Source: Paenibacillus piri
Lineage (GTDB): Bacteria; Bacillota; Bacilli; Paenibacillales; NBRC-103111
DNA length: 61,300 nt
Direction: 5' to 3'
Assembly (NCBI RefSeq): GCF_004354045.1
Contig: NZ_SMRT01000027.1
Coordinates: 1-61,300, forward strand
Under the pieces are notes generated by a model, which did no database searches, had not been told where the DNA came from, and worked only from the letters and a program-made list of their open reading frames with translations. Each line of letters opens with the position of its first letter. Positions within the stretch are counted from its first letter, which is position 1. The translations under genes and the position numbers were made by a program. Shown here one piece after another: positions 23,341-32,165 of the stretch.

Positions 23341-26300
23341 TTGGCGGGTCATCTTGTTCAATTAGGTCGACGCAAACGCAGGTCATACGCTCGGATTCAT
23401 GAGGTGTTGGAAGTTCCAAACCTGATTGAAATCCAACAAAAATCGTACGAGTGGTTTTTGGAAGAAGGATTGCGTGAAATGTTTCAGGATATTTCCCCTA
23501 TTCAAGATTTTACGGGGAATTTGGTGTTGGAATTCATCGATTACAGCTTGGGCGAGCCCAAGTATTCGGTGGATGAGTCCAAGGAACGCGATGTAACTTA
23601 CGCAGCTCCGCTTCGTGTGAAAGTGCGCTTGATCAACAAAGAGACTGGTGAGGTCAAGGAACAGGAAGTATTTATGGGAGACTTCCCGTTAATGACGGAA
23701 ACAGGAACTTTTATTATCAATGGTGCTGAACGGGTTATCGTCAGCCAGTTGGTTCGTTCTCCCAGCGTCTATTTTAGCACGAAAGTGGATAAAAACGGTA
23801 AAAAAACGTATACCGCAACCGTCATTCCCAACCGCGGCGCATGGCTCGAGCTGGAGACGGATGCAAAAGATATTATTTATGTGCGGATCGACCGTACCCG
23901 TAAAATTCCTGTGACCGTTTTGCTCAGATCGTTGGGCTTCGGCACGGACGCCGACATTTTGGACTTGTTGGGCGACGACGAGTATATCCGCAATACGCTC
24001 GATAAGGACAATACGGATTCGACGGACAAAGCTTTGATTGAGATTTACGAACGGCTGCGTCCGGGCGAACCGCCTACGTTGGATAACGCAAGAAGCTTGC
24101 TTGTTGCCCGCTTCTTCGATCCGAAGCGCTACGATTTGGCGAACGTAGGACGTTACAAAATCAACAAGAAGCTGCATATCAAAAACCGTTTGTTCAATCA
24201 GCGGCTGGCCGAGACTTTGGTTGATACGGAGACAGGTGAAATTATTGCCGAAGCCGGACAACTGCTCGACCGTCGCCTGTTGGACGAAGTTCTTCCGTAC
24301 CTCGAGAAAAATGTCGGGTTTAAAGAATATACCGCTCCTAACGGCATGAACGAGATGGATCATATTCCGCTCCAATGCATTAGCGTATATTCGCCTATCG
24401 AAGACGGCAAGATCGTGAAGGTCATTGCAAACGGCAAGATCGACAAAACGGTGAAAAATATTACCCCTGCTGATATTATTGCTTCGATTAACTATTTTAT
24501 TAATCTTTTGCACGGAATCGGCAGCACGGACGATATTGACCATCTCGGGAACAGAAGATTGCGTTCCGTCGGTGAGCTTTTGCAAAATCAGTTCCGGATC
24601 GGCTTGTCCCGTATGGAGCGCGTTGTTCGCGAACGGATGTCGATTCAGGATGCCAATGTGATTACGCCGCAAGCGTTAATTAATATTAGACCGGTTATCG
24701 CATCGATTAAGGAGTTTTTCGGAAGCTCCCAGCTGTCGCAATTTATGGACCAGACGAACCCGTTAGCGGAGCTGACGCATAAGCGCCGTTTGTCCGCACT
24801 CGGACCCGGCGGTTTGACGAGAGAGCGCGCGGGCTTTGAAGTCCGCGACGTGCATCACTCCCACTATGGGCGGATGTGTCCGATCGAGACGCCGGAGGGA
24901 CCGAACATCGGCTTGATCAACTCCTTGTCCACGTTTGCGCGAATCAATGAGTACGGGTTCATTGAAGCGCCGTACCGTTGGGTGGATCCGAAGACGGGGA
25001 TCGTTACCGAGCAAATTGCTTATTTGACGGCAGATGAAGAGGATAACTATGTTGTCGCTCAAGCGAACGCCAGGCTGACGGAAGACGGGCGACTGGCGGA
25101 AGACGCGGCTATCGTTCGTTATAAAGACGATAACTTGATTCTTCCTAAAGAGCGCGTCGATTATATGGACGTTTCGCCGAAACAGGTTGTATCGGTTGCG
25201 ACCGCGCTGATTCCGTTTTTGGAAAACGATGACTCCAACCGCGCATTGATGGGATCGAACATGCAGCGCCAAGCGGTTCCGCTGCTTATTCCGAAAGCGC
25301 CGCTTGTCGGTACCGGAATGGAGCACAAATCGGCTAAAGATTCGGGCGTATGTATCGTGTCCAAGGTCGATGGAGTGGTCGAGCGCGTGTCGGCCAATGA
25401 AATCTGGGTTCGCCGTCAGGCGGTTGTCGACGGCAAATTGGTTAACGGCGACTTGATCAAGCATAAGCTGCACAAATTCATGCGTTCCAACCAGGGTACG
25501 TGCATCAACCAGCGTCCGATTTGCCATAAGGGCGAGCAGGTTCGCGCCGGCGATATTTTGGCTGACGGTCCTTCCACGGAAATGGGTGAATTGGCGCTCG
25601 GACGCAACGTCGTCGTCGCTTTCATGACATGGGAAGGCTACAACTACGAGGATGCGATCCTGTTAAGCGAGAAGCTGGTTAAAGAAGATGTGTACACGTC
25701 GATTCACATCGAGGAATACGAGTCCGAAGCCAGGGATACGAAGCTCGGACCTGAGGAAATTACCCGCGATATTCCGAACGTCGGTGAAGATGCGCTCAAA
25801 AATCTGGACGAACGCGGTATTATCCGTGTCGGCGCAGAAATTGGCGCAGGCGATATTCTCGTCGGCAAAGTAACGCCTAAAGGCGTCACGGAGCTTACGG
25901 CGGAAGAGCGCTTGCTGCATGCCATCTTTGGTGAAAAAGCACGCGAAGTCCGCGATACGTCGCTGCGCGTGCCGCACGGTACGGACGGTATCGTCGTTGA
26001 CGTCAAAGTATTTACGCGGGAAAACGGCGACGAGCTTCCTCCGGGCGTGAACCAGCTGGTGCGCGTCTACATTGCGCAAAAGCGGAAAATTTCCGAAGGG
26101 GATAAAATGGCCGGGCGCCACGGAAATAAAGGGGTTATCGCGCGTATTCTGCCTGAAGAGGACATGCCGTTCATGCCGGACGGCACGCCGGTACAGGTTG
26201 TACTGAACCCGTTGGGCGTTCCTTCGCGGATGAACATCGGTCAGGTGCTCGAGGTCCACTTGGGCATGGCGGCCAAGTATCTGGGCATTCATACGGCGAC

Positions 26301-26877
26301 GCCGGTATTTGACGGCGCGCACGAGTATGATGTGTTCGATACGATGGAAGAGGCCGGCATGCAGCGCAACGGTAAAACGATCCTGTATGACGGACGGACG
26401 GGCGAGCCGTTCGAACGCGAAGTGACGGTCGGCGTCATGTATATGATCAAGCTGGCGCACATGGTTGACGATAAAATTCATGCGCGTTCCACAGGCCCGT
26501 ACTCTCTCGTTACGCAGCAGCCGTTGGGCGGTAAAGCTCAATTCGGCGGACAGCGCTTCGGGGAGATGGAGGTTTGGGCGTTGGAGGCCTATGGGGCCGC
26601 TTATACGCTGCAGGAAATATTGACTGTGAAATCCGATGACGTGGTAGGCCGCGTGAAAACGTACGAGTCCATCGTCAAAGGGGAGAATGTTCCAGAGCCG
26701 GGCGTTCCGGAATCCTTCAAGGTTTTGATCAAGGAGCTGCAAAGCTTGGGTATGGACGTGAAGATATTGTCCGGAGACGAGCAGGAAATCGAAATGAAGG
26801 AAATGGACGATGAAGATGAGGTTACGAGCGATAAGCTGAATCTCAATCTTGAAGGCGCGGAGTTAGGTGTAGAATAA
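23341..26877 (+). CDS. rpoB: RNA polymerase beta subunit
   Basis: Catalytic-core subunit of 1178 aa. Recognisable segments are the N-terminal lobe (RRSYARIHEVLEVPNLIE), the rifampicin pocket (SQLSQFMDQTNPLAELTHKRR near residue 460-480, split here from its neighbours; it matches the usual sensitive sequence), GRMCPIETPEGPNIGLI, and the C-terminal GGKAQFGGQRFGEMEVWAL. I chose TTG 23341, 8 nt after GAGGGGTG and matching the family start (M)AGHLVQ; the in-frame ATG 23323 precedes the RBS. It is followed by rpoC after 50 nt. Confidence 0.96.
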   Translation: MAGHLVQLGRRKRRSYARIHEVLEVPNLIEIQQKSYEWFLEEGLREMFQDISPIQDFTGNLVLEFIDYSLGEPKYSVDESKERDVTYAAPLRVKVRLINKETGEVKEQEVFMGDFPLMTETGTFIINGAERVIVSQLVRSPSVYFSTKVDKNGKKTYTATVIPNRGAWLELETDAKDIIYVRIDRTRKIPVTVLLRSLGFGTDADILDLLGDDEYIRNTLDKDNTDSTDKALIEIYERLRPGEPPTLDNARSLLVARFFDPKRYDLANVGRYKINKKLHIKNRLFNQRLAETLVDTETGEIIAEAGQLLDRRLLDEVLPYLEKNVGFKEYTAPNGMNEMDHIPLQCISVYSPIEDGKIVKVIANGKIDKTVKNITPADIIASINYFINLLHGIGSTDDIDHLGNRRLRSVGELLQNQFRIGLSRMERVVRERMSIQDANVITPQALINIRPVIASIKEFFGSSQLSQFMDQTNPLAELTHKRRLSALGPGGLTRERAGFEVRDVHHSHYGRMCPIETPEGPNIGLINSLSTFARINEYGFIEAPYRWVDPKTGIVTEQIAYLTADEEDNYVVAQANARLTEDGRLAEDAAIVRYKDDNLILPKERVDYMDVSPKQVVSVATALIPFLENDDSNRALMGSNMQRQAVPLLIPKAPLVGTGMEHKSAKDSGVCIVSKVDGVVERVSANEIWVRRQAVVDGKLVNGDLIKHKLHKFMRSNQGTCINQRPICHKGEQVRAGDILADGPSTEMGELALGRNVVVAFMTWEGYNYEDAILLSEKLVKEDVYTSIHIEEYESEARDTKLGPEEITRDIPNVGEDALKNLDERGIIRVGAEIGAGDILVGKVTPKGVTELTAEERLLHAIFGEKAREVRDTSLRVPHGTDGIVVDVKVFTRENGDELPPGVNQLVRVYIAQKRKISEGDKMAGRHGNKGVIARILPEEDMPFMPDGTPVQVVLNPLGVPSRMNIGQVLEVHLGMAAKYLGIHTATPVFDGAHEYDVFDTMEEAGMQRNGKTILYDGRTGEPFEREVTVGVMYMIKLAHMVDDKIHARSTGPYSLVTQQPLGGKAQFGGQRFGEMEVWALEAYGAAYTLQEILTVKSDDVVGRVKTYESIVKGENVPEPGVPESFKVLIKELQSLGMDVKILSGDEQEIEMKEMDDEDEVTSDKLNLNLEGAELGVE

Positions 26878-26927
26878 CGCAGGGCTTGCTTAGCATATAG
26901 TACATTCTTCTTAAGGAGGGTTGCTCC

Positions 26928-29900
26928 TTGATGGACGTTAACAACTTCGAATTTATGAAAATTGGATTGGCTTCTCCGGAAAAGATCCGATCGTGGTCCC
27001 GCGGGGAAGTAAAAAAACCGGAAACAATCAACTACAGAACCTTAAAGCCTGAAAAGGAAGGTCTGTTCTGTGAAAAGATTTTTGGTCCAACTAAGGACTG
27101 GGAGTGCCATTGCGGTAAATATAAGCGCGTCCGTTATAAAGGCGTCGTCTGTGACCGCTGCGGCGTAGAAGTGACGCGTCAGAAAGTGCGCCGCGAGCGG
27201 ATGGGGCACATCGAGCTGGCTGCCCCGGTTTCCCACATCTGGTATTTCAAAGGAATTCCGAGCCGTATGGGATTGGCGTTGGATATGTCCCCTCGCTCGT
27301 TGGAAGAGATCATTTATTTCGCTTCTTATGTTGTAACCGATCCTGGCGATACGCCGTTGGAGAAGAAGCAGCTGTTGTCCGAGAAGGAATACCGCAGCTA
27401 CCGAGAAAAATACGGCTATGCTTTCCAGGCCGGCATGGGTGCCGAAGCGGTGAAAAAGCTGCTTCAGGATATCGAAATCGACAAAGAAGTGGATATGCTC
27501 AAGGAAGAACTGAAAACCGCTCAAGGACAGCGCCGTAACCGCGCGATCAAACGGTTGGAAGTCATGGAAGCATTCCGCAATTCGAAAAATATGCCGGAGT
27601 GGATGGTGCTGGATGTGCTTCCCGTCATCCCGCCGGAGCTTCGTCCGATGGTACAGTTGGATGGGGGACGTTTTGCGACGTCCGACCTGAACGACTTGTA
27701 CCGCCGCGTGATCAACCGGAACAACCGCCTGAAACGGCTGCTGGATCTCGGTGCGCCGGACATTATCGTGCAAAACGAGAAACGGATGCTGCAGGAAGCG
27801 GTTGATGCGTTGATCGACAACGGCCGCCGCGGCCGTCCCGTAACGGGTCCGGGCAACCGTCCGTTGAAATCGCTCAGCCATATGCTGAAAGGCAAGCAGG
27901 GACGCTTCCGGCAAAACCTGCTCGGCAAGCGCGTTGACTATTCGGGCCGTTCCGTTATCGTTGTAGGACCGAGCTTGAAAATGTACCAATGCGGTCTGCC
28001 GAAAGAAATGGCGCTTGAGCTGTTCAAGCCTTTCGTTATGAAAGAGCTGGTCAACAAAGGATTGGCGCATAACATCAAGAGTGCGAAACGCAAGGTGGAA
28101 CGCGTCAGCCCTGAAGTGTGGGACGTACTGGAAGAAGTGATCAAGGAGCATCCGGTTCTGTTGAACCGCGCCCCCACATTGCATAGATTGGGTATTCAGG
28201 CATTCGAGCCGATCCTGGTTGAAGGCCGCGCAATCAAGCTGCATCCGTTGGTATGTACAGCGTACAATGCCGACTTTGACGGCGACCAAATGGCGGTGCA
28301 CGTGCCATTGTCTTCGGAAGCTCAAGCGGAAGCACGCGTGCTGATGCTGGCATCCGGCAACATATTGAACCCGAAAGACGGCAAGCCTGTTGTCACGCCG
28401 TCGCAGGATATGGTTTTGGGCAGCTTCTATTTGACGACGGAGAATAAAGAGGCCAAAGGCGCTCTGACGATTGTCCGCAGCGTCCACGAAGCGGTCTCCT
28501 TGTACCAGCGCGGAGCTGGATCGCTGCATGCCCGTATTGCCATCCCGGCCAAAGCTTTGAATAAAACGAGCTTTACGCCGGAGCAGCAGGAAGCCATGCT
28601 GATCACGACCATCGGGAAAGTAATCTTTAATGAAATTTACCCGGCGGATTTCCCGTTTATCAACGAGCCGACAAAAGCGAACCTGTTGAACGGCGCTTCC
28701 GACGAATACTTTGTGTTTGACAAGGGCGGCGACATCCGCAAGAAGATGCAGGAGCTTCCTGAAAGCAAGGCGGTAGGCAAGGAGTACCTGGGCTCGATTA
28801 TCGCCGAGTGCTTCCGCAAATACCATACGACGCTGACGTCGGTTATTTTGGACCGCATTAAAGAGCTTGGCTTCACTTACTCGACGAAAGCGGGTATTAC
28901 GATCGCTGTCGCGGACGTAACGGTTCCTAGCGAGAAGGAAGCGATTCTTAAAGAGTCGGATGAAAAAGTAGCCGTCGTCACCAATCAGTACCGCCGCGGT
29001 CTCATCACCGATGATGAGCGTTATGACCGGGTCATCGCGATCTGGAGTAAAGCGAAGGATGAGCTGACGGATATTTTGATGAAGTCGCTCGACAAGTACA
29101 ACTCGATCAACATGATGGTCGAATCGAAGGCGCGCGGTAACAAATCGCAGATTACCCAGCTGGGCGGTATGCGCGGTCTGATGGCCAATCCGTCCGGTAA
29201 AATTATCGAGTTGCCGATCAAATCGAACTTCCGCGAAGGTCTTACCGTGTTGGAGTACTTTATTTCCACGCACGGAGCGCGGAAAGGTTTGGCGGATACG
29301 GCGCTTCGTACCGCGGACTCCGGTTATTTGACCCGTCGTCTTGTAGACGTGGCGCAGGACGTTATTGTCCGCGATGAAGATTGCGGTACCGATAAAGGAT
29401 TTACCGTCAGCAAGATTCAGGACGGTAAAGAGGTTATCGAGGACTTGTACGACCGTATCGAAGGACGCTATGCGTTCGAGACGATTCGTCATCCGGAGAC
29501 GGGCGAGATCATTATCGGCCGCAATGAATTGATCGAAGCGGGCATTGCCGACAAGATCATTCAAGCCGGCATTGAAAAGCTGCAAATTCGTTCCGTGCTC
29601 AGCTGCCGTTCGAGACACGGCGTATGCAAAAAATGCTACGGCCGCAATCTGGCAACCGGTCAGCATGTCGAAATCGGCGAAGCGGTAGGGATTATCGCGG
29701 CGCAATCGATCGGTGAACCGGGAACGCAGCTGACGATGCGTACGTTCCATACCGGCGGTGTCGCGGGCGATGACATTACGCAAGGTTTGCCGCGTATTCA
29801 GGAGCTGTTTGAAGCGCGCAATCCGAAAGGTCAAGCGATCATTTCCGAGCTGGACGGTATCGTCAAAGATATTCGCGAAGCCAAGGATCGTCGTGAAATC

Positions 29901-30548
29901 GAAGTGTTGGGCGAGGCGGAATCTAAAGTGTACGCCGTTCCTTACGGCTCGCGTGTTCGCGTTACGGTCAACCAGCAGGTAGAAGCCGGCGACGAGCTGA
30001 CGGAAGGTTCGATCGATCCGAAGGAAATGCTCAGAATCAAAGGGATTCGCGGCGTTCAAAACTATATTCTTCAAGAAGTTCAGCGCGTATACCGGAACCA
30101 AGGGGTAGAAATTAACGATAAGCATATCGAGGTTATGGTTCGCCAGATGCTTCGCAAAATCCGTATCGTTGATTCCGGAAATACGACGCTCTTGCCTGGC
30201 GCGTTCGTTGACATCCATGAATATGAAGAAGCGAACAAAGTCGCTTTGTTTGCCGATCAAGAGCCTGCCGTTGCCAAGCCGGTGCTGTTGGGTATTACGA
30301 AAGCTTCGCTTGAAACGGATTCGTTCTTGTCAGCGGCGTCGTTCCAGGAGACGACAAGAGTGCTGACGGATGCGGCGATCAAAGGCAAGGTCGATCAGCT
30401 GCTCGGCTTGAAAGAAAATGTCATCATCGGCAAGCTGATTCCTGCAGGAACGGGAATGGCGCGCTACCGCAACATCCGGATCACGAATCCAAACGAAGAG
30501 GAGATCGTAGAAGATTCCTTGGATATGGAGCCTGTTCCGGTAGAGTAA
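26928..30548 (+). CDS. rpoC: RNA polymerase beta' subunit
   Basis: Catalytic subunit of 1206 aa. The N-terminal zinc site is CHCGKYKRVRYKGVVCDRCG (residues ~60-79). The catalytic magnesium motif is YNADFDGDQMAVH near residue 449. The trigger-loop region is GEPGTQLTMRTFHTGGVA near 930, and a second zinc site has C...C..C (CGTD, CRSRHGVCKKC). TTG 26928 is 7 nt from AAGGAGGG and gives the family-length start MMDVNNF; ATG 26931 is the one-codon-shorter alternative. It ends in a long-stem terminator. Confidence 0.97.
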   Translation: MMDVNNFEFMKIGLASPEKIRSWSRGEVKKPETINYRTLKPEKEGLFCEKIFGPTKDWECHCGKYKRVRYKGVVCDRCGVEVTRQKVRRERMGHIELAAPVSHIWYFKGIPSRMGLALDMSPRSLEEIIYFASYVVTDPGDTPLEKKQLLSEKEYRSYREKYGYAFQAGMGAEAVKKLLQDIEIDKEVDMLKEELKTAQGQRRNRAIKRLEVMEAFRNSKNMPEWMVLDVLPVIPPELRPMVQLDGGRFATSDLNDLYRRVINRNNRLKRLLDLGAPDIIVQNEKRMLQEAVDALIDNGRRGRPVTGPGNRPLKSLSHMLKGKQGRFRQNLLGKRVDYSGRSVIVVGPSLKMYQCGLPKEMALELFKPFVMKELVNKGLAHNIKSAKRKVERVSPEVWDVLEEVIKEHPVLLNRAPTLHRLGIQAFEPILVEGRAIKLHPLVCTAYNADFDGDQMAVHVPLSSEAQAEARVLMLASGNILNPKDGKPVVTPSQDMVLGSFYLTTENKEAKGALTIVRSVHEAVSLYQRGAGSLHARIAIPAKALNKTSFTPEQQEAMLITTIGKVIFNEIYPADFPFINEPTKANLLNGASDEYFVFDKGGDIRKKMQELPESKAVGKEYLGSIIAECFRKYHTTLTSVILDRIKELGFTYSTKAGITIAVADVTVPSEKEAILKESDEKVAVVTNQYRRGLITDDERYDRVIAIWSKAKDELTDILMKSLDKYNSINMMVESKARGNKSQITQLGGMRGLMANPSGKIIELPIKSNFREGLTVLEYFISTHGARKGLADTALRTADSGYLTRRLVDVAQDVIVRDEDCGTDKGFTVSKIQDGKEVIEDLYDRIEGRYAFETIRHPETGEIIIGRNELIEAGIADKIIQAGIEKLQIRSVLSCRSRHGVCKKCYGRNLATGQHVEIGEAVGIIAAQSIGEPGTQLTMRTFHTGGVAGDDITQGLPRIQELFEARNPKGQAIISELDGIVKDIREAKDRREIEVLGEAESKVYAVPYGSRVRVTVNQQVEAGDELTEGSIDPKEMLRIKGIRGVQNYILQEVQRVYRNQGVEINDKHIEVMVRQMLRKIRIVDSGNTTLLPGAFVDIHEYEEANKVALFADQEPAVAKPVLLGITKASLETDSFLSAASFQETTRVLTDAAIKGKVDQLLGLKENVIIGKLIPAGTGMARYRNIRITNPNEEEIVEDSLDMEPVPVE

Positions 30549-30564
30549 CGATAACTTGTACAAG

Positions 30565-30622
30565 ACGCGCAGTGCCTTCATAAATAGCTGGATATGAATT
30601 GTTTATGAAGGCGCGCGTTTTT
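30565..30622 (+). terminator. rpoB-rpoC terminator
   Basis: An outer 6-bp stem (30565-30570 with 30613-30618) and an inner 11-bp stem (30574-30584 with 30602-30612) are separated by a 3-nt bulge. The loop is 17 nt and the element runs into TTTTT. Confidence 0.88.
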
Positions 30623-30632
30623 CTTGTTGTTT

Positions 30633-30724
30633 CGGAAATGATGCGCTGCCTATTTCTGTGGATGGGGGCTCCCCCAAAAGTAATCGGAATTTGCTTCGGA
30701 GCTTCGCGTCACTTTTGGGGGATT
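30633..30724. repeat. Inverted-repeat element, copy 1
   Basis: It contains GGGGGCTCCCCC (30664-30675) and a perfect 12-bp inverted repeat TCCCCCAAAAGT (30670-30681) with ACTTTTGGGGGA (30711-30722). The two palindromes compete for the same CCCCC block. A near-identical copy is at 57055-57149. It sits between the rpoC terminator and the next promoter; the -35 of that promoter starts 5 nt after the element. Confidence 0.85.
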
Positions 30725-30728
30725 ATCC

Positions 30729-30758
30729 TTGACAATGGCACTTTCCTAGTGCTAATAT
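30729..30758 (+). promoter_or_regulatory. rplGB-rpsL operon promoter
   Basis: -35 TTGACA (30729-30734), 18-nt spacer, -10 TAATAT (30753-30758), with extended -10 TGC (30750-30752). Confidence 0.78.
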
Positions 30759-30811
30759 ATCGTAGTGTGCCAATTTATGAACGGTCTCCTGTCCTTTGGA
30801 GGATGATTCAC

Positions 30812-31060
30812 ATGTCATATGAAAAAGTCAAACAGGCTGCGAACGTAAGCACTGGCACGAAGCAAGCTTCAAAAATGATCGAATCGGGCAGAGCCTCGGA
30901 AGTTTTTGTTGCGAAAGATGCAGATCCGCGAATAACGATAAAAATAGTTAACCTTTGCAAAAAAATGGGGGTTAAAGTAACATACGTGGATTCCATGAAG
31001 TTGTTAGGTAAAGCGTGTGGTATTGAAGTTGGAGCCGCGGTTGCGGCTGTAAGTGAATGA
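30812..31060 (+). CDS. rplGB: L7Ae-family ribosomal protein (YbxF type)
   Basis: An 82-aa kink-turn RNA-binding protein of the L7Ae/L30e family. The conserved segments are GTKQASKMIESGRASEVFVAKDADP (residues ~18-42, in two blocks) and MKLLGKACGIEVGAAVAAV at the C-terminus, which forms the K-turn contact loop. In B. subtilis YbxF binds K-turns and associates with ribosomes. ATG 30812 follows GGAGGATG. It heads the rpsL-rpsG-fusA-tuf group as in Bacillus. Confidence 0.93.
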   Translation: MSYEKVKQAANVSTGTKQASKMIESGRASEVFVAKDADPRITIKIVNLCKKMGVKVTYVDSMKLLGKACGIEVGAAVAAVSE

Positions 31061-31191
31061 ATGATGCACAATCCGTTTTTGCCGAAAACCATCGATGTTG
31101 CCGGTAAAAACTTTTCCTTTGTTCATTTACGATTCGCCTGGATCTGTGGGCTTGAAAAATGACATTTCAAATTTTGGAAGGAGGTGGCCAC

Positions 31192-31614
31192 ATGCCAACA
31201 ATTAACCAGCTCGTTCGTAAAGGACGTCAAGCAAAAGTAGACAAGTCGAAATCGCCGGCTCTTCAAAGAGGTTTCAACGCTCTGAAAAGAGAAGCGACTG
31301 ACATTAGCGCACCTCAAAAGCGCGGTGTATGTACTCGTGTAGGTACAATGACTCCGAAGAAACCGAACTCCGCACTTCGTAAATATGCGCGTGTTCGTTT
31401 GACTAACCGTGTCGAGGTAACTGCATACATCCCGGGGATCGGACATAACCTGCAAGAGCACAGCGTCGTATTGATCCGTGGTGGACGGGTAAAAGACCTT
31501 CCAGGGGTACGTTATCACATTGTTCGCGGTGCATTGGATACATCCGGTGTCAACAACCGTAAGCAAGCTCGCTCGAAATACGGTACGAAACGTCCGAAAG
31601 CGGCAAAATCGTAA
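31192..31614 (+). CDS. rpsL: 30S ribosomal protein S12
   Basis: A 140-aa decoding-centre protein. It contains TPKKPNSALRK (residues ~52-62) and the highly conserved loop GGRVKDLPGVRYHIVRG (~96-112). The lysines that streptomycin resistance commonly alters (in KKPNS and GRVKDLP) are in the usual sensitive state. ATG 31192 follows AAGGAGGTGG; an in-frame extension to 31159 lies upstream of it. A 6-bp hairpin TTGAAA..TTTCAA (31152-31170) precedes the RBS. Confidence 0.97.
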   Translation: MPTINQLVRKGRQAKVDKSKSPALQRGFNALKREATDISAPQKRGVCTRVGTMTPKKPNSALRKYARVRLTNRVEVTAYIPGIGHNLQEHSVVLIRGGRVKDLPGVRYHIVRGALDTSGVNNRKQARSKYGTKRPKAAKS

Positions 31615-31658
31615 TCTTTGCAATAAACGAATGAACTTTTTGAGAAAGGGGGATAACT

Positions 31659-32129
31659 ATGCCTCGTAAAGGTCCAGTTACTCGCAGAGACGTATTGCCA
31701 GATCCTATTTATAATAGCAAGCTGGTGACACGTTTAATCAACCGCATTATGCTTGACGGCAAAAGAGGGGTCGCTCAGACCATCCTATACAACGCTTTTA
31801 ACATGATTCAAGATCGTACGGGTAAAGAGCCGATGGAAGTGTTTGAAGCAGCCATCAAAAACATTATGCCAGTTCTTGAAGTTAAAGCTCGCCGTGTCGG
31901 CGGTGCCAACTACCAGGTGCCAATCGAAGTGAGACCAGATCGTCGTACGACTTTGGGTCTTCGCTGGTTGGTCAACTACTCCCGCCTTCGCGGTGAGAAA
32001 ACAATGGAAGAAAGATTGGCTCAAGAAATCATTGATGCCAGCAACAACACAGGCGCTTCCGTTAAGAAGCGTGAAGATACGCACAAAATGGCGGAAGCCA
32101 ACAAAGCGTTCGCGCATTACCGCTGGTAG
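31659..32129 (+). CDS. rpsG: 30S ribosomal protein S7
   Basis: A 156-aa primary assembly protein of the 30S head, contacting the E-site tRNA. It begins MPRKGPVTRRDVLPDP and contains LINRIMLDGKRGVAQTI (residues ~25-41) and PIEVRPDRRTTLGLRWLV (~88-105). It lies 44 nt after rpsL and 36 nt before fusA in the str operon. Confidence 0.97.
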   Translation: MPRKGPVTRRDVLPDPIYNSKLVTRLINRIMLDGKRGVAQTILYNAFNMIQDRTGKEPMEVFEAAIKNIMPVLEVKARRVGGANYQVPIEVRPDRRTTLGLRWLVNYSRLRGEKTMEERLAQEIIDASNNTGASVKKREDTHKMAEANKAFAHYRW

Positions 32130-32165
32130 AATTTTATTCCTGATGAATTGGAAGGAGACATCCTC

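Noticed and set aside
27042..30260. 1072-codon open frame on the minus strand of rpoC
   Set aside because: Antisense shadow of rpoC; its sequence shows no recognisable domain and the + strand codes for a universally conserved protein.
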